Of a stretch of 64,000 nucleotides of DNA, positions 43,724-53,582 are shown in pieces. A program made the position numbers and the translations under genes. The notes under the pieces were generated by a model that ran no database searches, was not told the origin of the DNA, and worked only from the letters and a program-made list of their open reading frames with translations. Source of the DNA: Orthonyx spaldingii (lineage: Eukaryota; Chordata; Aves; Passeriformes; Orthonychidae); NCBI GenBank assembly GCA_013397795.1, contig VZTJ01000101.1, forward strand, positions 1-64,000, given 5' to 3'. Every line of letters begins with the position of its first letter. Position 1 is the first letter of the stretch.

Positions 43724-44491
43724 NNNNNNNNNNNNNNNNNNNNNNNNNNNNNNNNNNNNNNNNNNNNNNNNNNNNNNNNNNNNNNNNNNNNNNNNNNNNN
43801 NNNNNNNNNNNNNNNNNNNNNNNNNNNNNNNNNNNNNNNNNNNNNNNNNNNNNNNNNNNNNNNNNNNNNNNNNNNNNNNNNNNNNNNNNNNNNNNNNNNN
43901 NNNNNNNNNNNNNNNNNNNNNNNNNNNNNNNNNNNNNNNNNNNNNNNNNNNNNNNNNNNNNNNNNNNNNNNNNNNNNNNNNNNNNNNNNNNNNNNNNNNN
44001 NNNNNNNNNNNNNNNNNNNNNNNNNNNNNNNNNNNNNNNNNNNNNNNNNNNNNNNNNNNNNNNNNNNNNNNNNNNNNNNNNNNNNNNNNNNNNNNNNNNN
44101 NNNNNNNNNNNNNNNNNNNNNNNNNNNNNNNNNNNNNNNNNNNNNNNNNNNNNNNNNNNNNNNNNNNNNNNNNNNNNNNNNNNNNNNNNNNNNNNNNNNN
44201 NNNNNNNNNNNNNNNNNNNNNNNNNNNNNNNNNNNNNNNNNNNNNNNNNNNNNNNNNNNNNNNNNNNNNNNNNNNNNNNNNNNNNNNNNNNNNNNNNNNN
44301 NNNNNNNNNNNNNNNNNNNNNNNNNNNNNNNNNNNNNNNNNNNNNNNNNNNNNNNNNNNNNNNNNNNNNNNNNNNNNNNNNNNNNNNNNNNNNNNNNNNN
44401 NNNNNNNNNNNNNNNNNNNNNNNNNNNNNNNNNNNNNNNNNNNNNNNNNNNNNNNNNNNNNNNNNNNNNNNNNNNNNNNNNNNNNNNNNNN
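43724..44491. other. Assembly gap (768 N)
   Basis: Unknown bases adjoining the 91-bp VNTR. Any open frame crossing it is an artefact. Confidence 0.99.
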
Positions 44492-45300
44492 CGCAGGGTT
44501 TTGGAGGTGCTGAGCTGGGCTGGGATAGAGGGGCTGGGGGAGGTTTTAAGCGGTAGGATGGGATGTTAACGGGTTTGGTGTGAGAGAAGGTGGCGTGTTC
44601 ACAGAGCTGACGGCGCTGATTTGGGTTAAAATAGGGTTTAACACCTGATTGAATGCGTTAGGGGTGGCACAGAAGTGATGGAGTGATGGGGCATTAAGGA
44701 GAGGTTTTCTGCCGTGCCGGAGCACTGAGTTGTGGGTGTTGTTGCGGACGGATTTGGGGTCGTTAAGGGGATTTTTGGGGGGCTGGAGCAGCGGGAGCAG
44801 CATGTGAGGGGCTGGGCACGGGAGGGAAAGGATGAATGTGATGTGGGCAGGTAAATTTGGCTGGTGGCTACCGGGAGGGATGTGTTGGTGGCCCTGACAG
44901 GACGGCAGACAGGGGCCTGATGTGACCTTGCGGACGCAGGGATTGGCAAAGCTGGAATCCTGCCGAGGGAGGATGTGTGGGAGGCTGCGATGGGAGAGGA
45001 GCAGGAGGACGTCAAGGGGGGCTTGGAATAGGGCTGGTATGCAAAACCTGGGTTTGGGGGTCGTGTTTCCGTGGGGGATAAGCCTGGGACTGATTTGGGA
45101 GGGGGTAGGCATGGACTGCTTTGATAATAGGGGGAGAAAAGGCTTGTGAAAGGTAGGAAAGGTGAATTAGGGTAGGGATAGCCGAGGTATGGGAGGGGCC
45201 GAGGGATTATGGAGAGAAGGAGACGCTGAATTTGTGTGGGCACTGAGGGGGCTTGTGGATACAAAGGTAATAACATTCCCTGGGCTTCAGAAATATGTGG
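44492..45300. other. G-rich, strand-asymmetric segment of unknown origin
   Basis: The + strand is strongly enriched in G over C ('ggtaggatgggatgttaacg', 'gattagggtagggatagcc' style). Two overlapping frames of 188 and 212 codons are open on the - strand (44546-45112 and 44638-45276), but they are Ser/Pro/Thr-rich with no domain, as expected where the other strand is purine-rich. It may be a much diverged satellite continuing the VNTR. Confidence 0.4.
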
Positions 45301-45470
45301 GGTAGGGCTTGACAGGAGCTGGGGCGTGGGGACATGTGAGATGGTGGCATTGACTCCGTGGGAGCTCAGGTGTCAGCTCAGGTATCCTTAGGTTGCCAGA
45401 GCTCTGTTTCCTTTTGGAGACTTAAGGTGCACCCATGTGCAGGAGGCTCCAGCCCATTATCTGAAGGGTT

Positions 45471-45733
45471 TGAATAGAGAAAACGGCCTCAAGTTGTGCC
45501 AGGAGAGGTTTAGGTTGGGTATTAGGAAACATCTTTCTGCTGGCAGGATTGTGCTGCACTGGAACAGGCTGCCCAGGGCAGTGGTGGAGTGGCCAGGTGT
45601 TTAAAAGGCACTTAAAACACATTTTTGTGGTGCTTAGGGACGAGGTTTAGTGGTGGCCTTGGCAGTGCTGGGGTAACGGTTGGACTCGATGGACTCGGGG
45701 AGCTTTTCCAGCCTAAATGATTCCATGATTCTG
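45471..45733 (+). mobile_element. CR1 LINE 3' part
   Basis: 'gccaggagaggtttaggttg', 'gaacaggctgcccagggcag', 'gacgaggtttagtggtggcc' and terminal 'aaatgattccatgattctg'. A well-kept truncated copy of about 260 bp. Confidence 0.94.
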
Positions 45734-45739
45734 TTTTAT

Positions 45740-46500
45740 GGTACCACAAAGGACAAGCCAGGAACTGAAGTGCTTGATGCTTTCAATGGTTGCAGGACAA
45801 TACATGGAAGTATTCACCAGTGGGAAGCCAGATAATAAGGGAATGGGGACGTTGCACGTGAATCGCAGACAAACACTTGGCCAAGCTACCTGGGTCTGTG
45901 TTTGCTGTCCATTTTCAATTAAAAACCAAACAGACACCTAAACCAAACAGCTTTTTATGTTTAGTACAAGGAGGGAACAAAAGCATTTTCACTTTTTGGA
46001 CAATTTGCCAGTGAAATGAGGAGTTCTGAAGTGAGAGGGAGAGAAATGGAGGTTGTTCTGCTTGCCTGAAACACGTGAACATGGCTGTTCTATGCTGGTT
46101 GTATTCCTTCTTGTCTGCAGTTAGAAATTGATAATAAGACACAAAGAAAAGTGACCTTTTCAAATTTTTTTTTCACTGAATAAATTAATCTTAATTGTTT
46201 AGAAAGATCTTATTATTTCTTTAGAGCCGTAAAGTGTCTAAAAATTCATGATGGGTAACGAAATGCCAAGATGGTAAAAAAAAAATGCTGAAAGAGAAAA
46301 TGGTTTCCACTCAAGCCTTCCTCTTCCTGAGTGATTTTTGTAATTTGAGACCCTGTTTTAGAGTTGTCATGAGAACATTCAGACTCTGAACATCTGCAAG
46401 CTTTTGAGCTCCACTGGGAGATGCAGCCAGCAACTGTAATTTGGTGCATTTGTAGGAGCCATGTCATCTGTTAATTTTTTTTTTCCTCCTCAACATTCGT
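45740..46500. other. Unique AT-rich DNA, no gene seen
   Basis: No exon, repeat or RNA gene recognised. Confidence 0.5.
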
Positions 46501-46524
46501 TCTTGTGCAGTTCTTTTTTATTTT

Positions 46525-46795
46525 TTGTTGTCAGGCCAGATGGAGGCCAGTGTTTGCAATAAATTTCCCAGGCAGTCAGCAGATAGCAGACAGTTAATAA
46601 AAATAACTTAAAACAAAACAATCCGTTACCCTCCTCCCCCTGCCCCCAAGTTCCCAAACAGGAATGGAAAAATTCTTCAGCCTATATAAAGGCTAGAGAA
46701 AGGGCCAGAGATAATTCTTGGAGTTCTTCCACGTCCTTCAGAGTTCTGGTCTGCCCTGTGGCACCTTGGGAGCTGGCGACCCTCGACATTGTAAC
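46525..46795 (+). mobile_element. Possible solo LTR of an endogenous retrovirus
   Basis: Starts at TGTTG and ends near TGTAACA. In between are a TATA box 'cctatataaaggc' at 46680-46692, an upstream C-rich patch, and a short R/U5-like part with 'ctggtctgccctgtggcacc'. No retroviral coding sequence lies on either side, and no target-site duplication was confirmed. It could instead be an unrelated TATA-bearing promoter. Confidence 0.3.
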
Positions 46796-46799
46796 AAGT

Positions 46800-48715
46800 A
46801 AAGAATGGGTTTGTAAATAGAAAGAAAAAATCCCTTAAGTAAGAGAGGAGTGCTGCCCAAAAAAGGGGAAGTCTTTTTGGGAGGTGATGTCATCTTTCAT
46901 GTGCCTGTGTTTAGTGGTGAATAAGTGTTTTCTTTGTGAGTAGAGGCATTTCTGAACAAAATTTCTATTAAGTGCTCGTTTTAAATATCTCCCTCAGAAA
47001 ATCAATGCAGATTTGTTCTGTTTCAGAGAGCCCTGCACCCGCCCAATCTGAATTACCTTTATGTAAAACAGAGTAAGCAAATCCTCATTATTCATTATCC
47101 ATGGTGGTAACATAATACAGATGAGTTCTCACCATGTGTCCGTGTGAGGAAATGCAAAATGAGTCCTTGGGTTAATTTTTCTGTTGTCTCTTCCTCTGTG
47201 CTTAACATCCTCCTGCTCTGAACTGTTCTGTTGTTAATCACGTCGTGGTTAAATATGTGGCTTTTTTTCCATGAATGGGGTATTTGGGAGCACAGAACCA
47301 AAGAGTTGTTGTGGTTTCCCAACCAGTTTTGGTAGGGGACTTGTGTGTGATGAAAGATTAACAGTCTGTGCCCATGTGTTCCCTATGTAATTATGCCCAG
47401 GTTCAGGATTTTGTAAGAACACAGTTTCACTGGATTTTTAAAATTTTTTTTTAAGGAATGCGCTGCATTTTAGCAATGCAAAGAGAGATCTGATTTAACG
47501 TGCTAAAGTACGAGAGGCAAAAAAGAGAAACAACCCCCATTCCTTGAATGTGGATGGTTTTCTGCTACAATGAGAATGGAGGGATGTGGAACTCTCTGAC
47601 TGATGGGAATGGAGAGGTAGAAGGGAAATTTGCCAAGGAGAGGAGCAGAGCTATGGCATCAACTCAGCTGCTCGTGGACCTTCAGCTGGAGTTTTCCCTT
47701 GGATCATCCCACTTGAACTGAGGGCACAGCATCTGATTTGGAGCTTTGTGGCCACGTGGCTGCTGAGGTTGTGGCCCAGGAATGGGCCCTGAAGGTGAAT
47801 TTAGTCTTGAGGAACCATAGCTTAACTTCTGATTTCTGCTCCAGTGCCAAGCAGTGCCTTGTCCTTATAATCACAGAGTGAGCCATGGCAGAATAATCAC
47901 CTTCGAGCTGCTGGTCTTTGCCACTTCTTCAATTATTGTCATTTTCTCAGCTGATAATGTTTCCGGAGGGGAATAGTTTGTGCTCTCCATAAGAAAACGA
48001 AAATACAGACATGGTTTTTGTAAATCAGCCTGGTAAGGAGAGAGAGCATCAAGGCTGAGGGTCTGACTGCTGTGTAGGTTTTGGGCAACCCATCATTTGA
48101 TGAAGATCCTCGATAAGTTTGTGATGTGCAAATGGCATCAGGCAGCTCCAGATGTTTAGTAAGGAGAGGTTCAGGTTTGTTCCTGTGTGCTTGCAGGTCT
48201 CTGGATTACAGAATTGAATATTCCTGTCCACTTAAGGTCAAGAAATAAGGAATTTGGTCCTGAAAATGCACACAGTTTAAATTTGTTTATGTCCAGTTAT
48301 AATATTTGCTTCTCACGGTTCCTAAAAAAATTACTAGATCTCCTGTTTACAGTCAAGATCCCTATGTCATTGTAGAGAAATTTGGAAAATAGCTGGAAAA
48401 TTGTCATATATTTAAAGGTGGGTGAATACTGTCTTTTGTGAGTGCCAAGCAGTGAAAGTGTTATTTTGAAATCAATGAAATTCTGAGTGGCTTTAGCTCA
48501 GCCTGACTTCTGGTGTTCGTTTTCACAGCTACAGTAAGGTGGGGATAATGTCAGACTGTGGGAAATCCAGGGAAATCCTGGACTCTTAATACAAGCAGAC
48601 AATGTTTCTGATAGAAATCGTGAGGTCAACAAAAGACCCCAAGAACTATAAACTTGATTTTTCGGGGAGTAAAGTGGAAACAGATGGTAATAACAGCGAG
48701 TTAACAAGAAGTGAG
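46800..48715. other. Unique AT-rich DNA, no gene seen
   Basis: Nothing recognisable on either strand. Confidence 0.5.
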
Positions 48716-48719
48716 ATTT

Positions 48720-48797
48720 GGGGAAAAAAAACCAAAAAAAAACCCCAAACCAACTCGTGATTTATTCTATCTTTATTTATTTATTTATTTATTTATG
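48720..48797. repeat. A-rich tract and (TTTA)n microsatellite
   Basis: An A/C homopolymer-like stretch followed by seven TTTA/ATTT units at about 48768-48797. Confidence 0.9.
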
Positions 48798-48859
48798 GAA
48801 AATCGCGAAATTAATGTTAAAACCATTGTCATAGGCAGACAGCACGAATCTATTCAAGT

Positions 48860-49650
48860 TATTCCCTGCTCATGTGAAGATTCGCCCCAGCTTGCCTGGA
48901 ATATCTCCGATTTCCCCCCTCGCTCCCTGCCATCCATCAAACCTCGGCCACGTGCGGGTTTTTAGGGCTGCCAAGCCTTTGTGTGGGAGGAGCGAAGCAT
49001 CTGCCAAGATGAGGCAAAACACAGCAAAATCCCAGCCTTTTGTCAGCTGAATTGGGTGTTCAGCACAGCCACAGCCCTGCCAGTGAGAATCCATCCGGCT
49101 GTGGGAATCCATCGGGAATCGGGCAGGGATCGATGCCGATATCGGTGCTGCCTCAGTGCCGCTGGATTTCCACGTCAAGGAAAGGCAGCTAAACCCACCC
49201 AGTGAGGAGGGATGCGGGCAAAAAGCAGCACATTGTGGGGAAATAAACGGAATCGAATGGAAATTCAAGCACCGCGTGGCTTTCTTGAGGAAATGCATTT
49301 GTTCTTTGTGATTGAGAAAGGCGCAGTTGTTAATATTCTCTGTATTTGCCAACAGGCTGTGCCTTGCAGCGCCGTGTCTGTTACCAAGCTGTGACAGGCT
49401 GGCTGTTGTAAAGCGAGGCACTTTGCATAATTAGTGTGAAGACGTGAACAGATGAGCACTAATTCTTAGAAGTTAATGATTGTCAATTATCTCCCCCTTT
49501 TTATTTTTTCTGGATCTAGTCCAAGATTAGCGGAATATCAAGTACCTCAAGGTAGAGTTCCTTAATTGGCCCAAGCACACTTTATTGCCAGATGTCACCC
49601 CAAAACGTGGCTTTGCCTTTTGACCTGCCTTCATCAGCAGTCAGGTCAGC
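48860..49650. other. Candidate conserved non-coding region
   Basis: Unique DNA with retained CpGs ('cgggcagggatcgatgccga') and AT-rich homeodomain-type words ('gcataattagtgtgaagac', 'gttaatgattgtcaattatc'). No coding exon is supported. Regulatory function is inferred from appearance only. Confidence 0.25.
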
Positions 49651-49654
49651 GTGC

Positions 49655-52600
49655 TGCTGTTTGAAAGCGTTGTTTTCTTTTTTAATTCCTGGGCTGGAGG
49701 TTGTTTGGATCCATAAGCTGATCCGACCTGACACATGGCTTCAAGATCGTTAGTGCAGACACAAAGGCGGCGAGAAGGGCGAGACTGCCCCTTGCAGCAC
49801 CGGGAGATTTTATCCTGCCTTAAACCGACAGAGAAATTCCATCTTCTGCTCAAAAGTGGGGGGAAAAATTCCCTCTTCACCTATTTCAACTTCTTACCCA
49901 CTTCAAAAGATGTCTTATAGGATATGAGTGGATAAGTAGCTCGTCTTGTCCAAATCTCTTTGAAATTGCAGCTCTTGTCTTGCCCAAATCGCTTTGAAAT
50001 CCAGCATTTTGGAGCTTCCTTAGGACTGTGCTTCCCAACACACCTCATGGTGTTTTTTCAGGTTTAAGTTTAGCTGTGGTTATGTAGGAGGTGGATCCAG
50101 AGCCACATCTTCCAGGGAAGAATCCCAAGGCCCACTGGTTTGTTGTGGAGGTTGTTGTTTCCATTTGAATTTGTGCTGCTGGGGTAAAATGGAGTGAAAA
50201 GTCAGTGCTTGTTTTGGAGACGGGAAAAGTCATGGATTTTTGTTCCCAGGACAGTCCCTTTGTTTTTGTCAGATGACTGTTTAATGCGAAATCCAAGAAA
50301 ATGCCTTTTTTTCTCCCTTCTGGCTTTATACACAGTTAGCCTGCATTGTTTAAAAGCATGTTGTAAGAATTCTAATTATTCTCTTCCCTATTTCTGAATG
50401 GCATCTTTCTTCAGGCACACAAGTTGCCTGTGTTTAGTGTCAGCCTTTGAACATAATGATTTATCCACACTTGAAATGACGTTGAAAATTTATCTGTGAA
50501 GGCGCTTTTTCAAAGAATTCTCTCATAGAAACCACTTCTTAAATGAGGCAAGGAAAAATATTCTGCTAAAGGTCTGTTTAATGTTAAGAATTAAATAAAT
50601 ATCTTTGTTGGTCCTACATCTTACTGTGAGATAATGAACATATAATTTGCTGTTTTCTTTCACATTTTATGTCAGGACACATAGCACTGACATCCAGCTT
50701 TACCTGGCAGAAATGTTTTAGCAGCTTAATCTGAGAACTTCAGATATTTTTAAGAGCTGCACCAAAGCTGTAATTTATTTGACAAATAATGAAGGTAATT
50801 CTAGGAGGGTAAAATTTCTAACCTGAAAACTTTTAAGAAGGAAAGAAATATCCAACCTGGGAGGACTCTGCTCTCCCAATTCTTCTTCCCCTTTTGTACC
50901 CACCACTTGAGCTGATCAGAAAATACTTTCCCAGAACTCCAGAAGACAAAAACCCCATTTATTTTGCTTTTCTCTGCTCTGGTCTTCTTGCACAGGCTCG
51001 TAACACTACTTCTTATAAATGATAAATGTGTTTTAGTGGGTCACTCGTTTGTGGAAGCCTTTGAAATTAAAATTTAAAGATCTTGGGAACAGCTTACCTT
51101 GTTTCGTATGGTAATGTTTTTTAATAAATGGAAAAACCTTTCCCCATGAGTTTCCATACTTGTTCTTTGTCAAATTGAGTTCTAACCGTTTTTCTGTACA
51201 GTACAGCGAGGGGAAAATGGTAACAAAATCAAGGTATGTGTTGCTGCTCAGTTTATAATGCATAAGAGGTTTTAAAAATGTTATACAGTCCTGAAAAACC
51301 TGGTTTTGGCTGGAGGACTAAATTTGCCTTCAGAGTTGACCACGAGTAGCAGAGAGATTATTGCATCTTGTTTCTGAGGAGCTGAAGGAAAATCTCCCTC
51401 TTGTGCCCTCAGCATTTTTTCTGTTGACTGCTTCTGTCCTCACTTTGAGCAGGAAGATGCATCCTCTGGTATGGAAAATGTTTTATTAAAAGTCACTCTG
51501 GGAGCTGCTTGTTGTGTCACTGCAGAAGTCCTTGGACATGTTTTTTTCCCAGATCTTCCAATTTGTCCTTCAGATCCTCTCAGGAATCATGGAAGCAATT
51601 CCTTTGCAGGCAGGTCAAGAAGCATTTTGAGAAGGATTTCACTTATGTCCAGCTTTGTACATAAAGTTGCTTCCATTTTCTTGGGGTTTTTTTTTGTTGT
51701 TTTTTTTTTTTTTTTTATTTCAGAGAAGCTCCAGCAGTCCTGCAGCTGCTCCTCAAATAACTGTGGGCTTGTGCAACTTGTGTTGCTGTTTCCATACCAA
51801 CAAATGAAATAAGTCCAATTTGTTTGTGCCCACAGTGAAAAGTCTGTTTTTTTTTTTTTTTTTTCTGCTCTCTATCTTGTGATATGGGAAGTATAAAAAT
51901 AGGAGCTCTGAATAGCTTTTAGTGAATCATCTCTCACCCAGCTGGTCTGGGCTCCTGCTTAATGATGGGATGAAAATCTTCCAGAATAAGATAGAAAACC
52001 TTAATTTTGTATAGCTCTGAGATTCAGTTTTAGGTGAGATTTTAGAGAATGAATAATTAGAAGTTGCTAAAATGTGCAGCATAAAGTTCAGTGTTGTTTT
52101 CATGGATTTCCTGGCATCATCCATGTGGGCAGACATCTGATGGTACCTGATGAAGCGGCTTTGCTGTCATCAGTGGCTTTAATTGCTGTTTCCATACCTA
52201 AGACTGGATCAAAATATCCATCCATCCAATCCATCCATCCAATCCATCCAATCCATCCCTCCATCCACATAAGATAAATCTAAAAGTTCCAGGTAAAAAC
52301 AATAATTGAGGGATTCAGAACTGAAACATGTGACCTAAAAAGGGGGAAAATTAAAGCTGGAGTGGCTGCACTGACTTTGTGCTTCCCATGAAAGTATTTC
52401 CGAATGAAGTGTTGTCTGGCCTTTCTCACTGATGTTTGAACTTCACTTAGATTAGCCATAATGGAAACCTTTCATGTTCATTCTTTCAGAGAAAGTAGAG
52501 CACAATAATTGTAGTATTGCTGAAAAGACCTATTTGCTTTTTCACTTGGCTAAAGTAATGCTGAAAATAGAAATATTTGACCTTGCTTTATTGTTTGTTT

Positions 52601-53500
52601 GAACTGCTCATAAATTTAGCTCTGTTGGAGTGTTTCTGTGAGAGACATTTGTTTCCTGGAGCTGAACAGCTCATAGTTCTATAAACAAGTCTATAAACAA
52701 GAAATCCCATTCAGTAATATCAACAGTGAAATTTCTTGTCTTTTATCTGTATTTAAACAAACTCACAGAACGTTGCCTGGAAGCATAAATTGTGTTGCTC
52801 TCTGTGTGGCTGTTGTAGCTGAAAGATGCATATTGGGCAACTGAATTAAAATTTATGTAATCAACTATTCACTTTGATTATAAAAAATCTGCCTGGCTGT
52901 TGCAGATGGAATTTTTGCCTGGTTTAAAGACAAATATTGGACAGCTGAATTAAAATCTCTATAGTAAACTATTCATTTTGATTGTAAAAAACCTTGGCAA
53001 GACTTGGCATTGTTTCATTTCTCTTTAATGTTTGAATTGATGGTCTTGGAGGTCTTTTCCAACCTCAGTGATTCTCCTGATGGTGCTGGAGGTGCTGAAA
53101 CTCCTCTTTTCCAAACTCCTGTTGGGATGTAGGTGCTCCTGTGGTCCCTTCTGATGTTGCTCTGCTCTCTGCTTCTCTGGTAGAGAAGGGAATTGCTGCT
53201 GGCCTGGGGAGAGCAAACCTGAGCAGCAATTTTTGCAAGGTTAGAGATTAACAGAGCACGTGGGTAGAAGGAATAGTTACAGGTTCCAGTCTTCTCTCAG
53301 CACTGTGGACTTCATCTGTTAGTGGGCAAAAATAATCTGGAATGGTTTGATTTAAGGTCTGTGTCTCAAGAAGGAATCCCCAAGCTGAAGTGTGTCCTCT
53401 TAGTTTATGTAATAAAGAAAACAAAGCTGGGTCAGCTCTTCAGCCTCCCAATTTGACATTTCACAACTGTGACCTTGAGGACAAATTCTCTTTCTCTTGC
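49655..53500. other. AT-rich DNA upstream of the first visible DNAAF9 exon
   Basis: Probably intron 1 or upstream region of DNAAF9. Contains poly(T) runs (51688-51720, 51846-51864), a CCAT/CCAAT-type tetranucleotide patch at 52216-52268, a diverged ~95-bp tandem duplication at 52806-52990, and a short CR1 3' end at about 53038-53078. The DNAAF9 first exon was not found here. Confidence 0.5.
52806..52990. repeat. Diverged tandem duplication, about 95 bp
   Basis: Both halves contain 'ctgaattaaaat' then 'aactattca' and 'tttgatt' in the same order and spacing, preceded by 'ggctgttg'. Many substitutions separate the copies, so the duplication is old. Confidence 0.7.
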
Positions 53501-53502
53501 AG

Positions 53503-53582
53503 CTGCAGCCGCCTCCGAAACATTCAGAGCATCCTGACACAGAGCAGCAAATCTCAGCCTGATGGAATCCTCTGCATTTTAG
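53503..53582 (+). CDS. DNAAF9: DNAAF9 coding exon 2
   Basis: Acceptor 'tctttctcttgcag' at 53502, donor TTTTAG|GTTAGT. It encodes CSRLRNIQSILTQSSKSQPD and GILCILG. A second CAG at 53506-53508 could be used instead, changing the first codons by two residues. Numbering as exon 2 assumes one upstream coding exon. Confidence 0.82.

Noticed and set aside
43146..44569. Three overlapping frames of about 390-455 codons
   Set aside because: More than half of each is the N gap and the remainder is the 91-bp VNTR.
44546..45276. Two - strand frames of 188 and 212 codons as genes
   Set aside because: Low-complexity Ser/Pro/Thr composition follows from the purine-rich opposite strand; they overlap in different frames with no domain or splice support.
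20140..53500. SEMA4F exons expected from human synteny
   Set aside because: No sema-domain or PSI-domain stretch was recognised on either strand in this interval.
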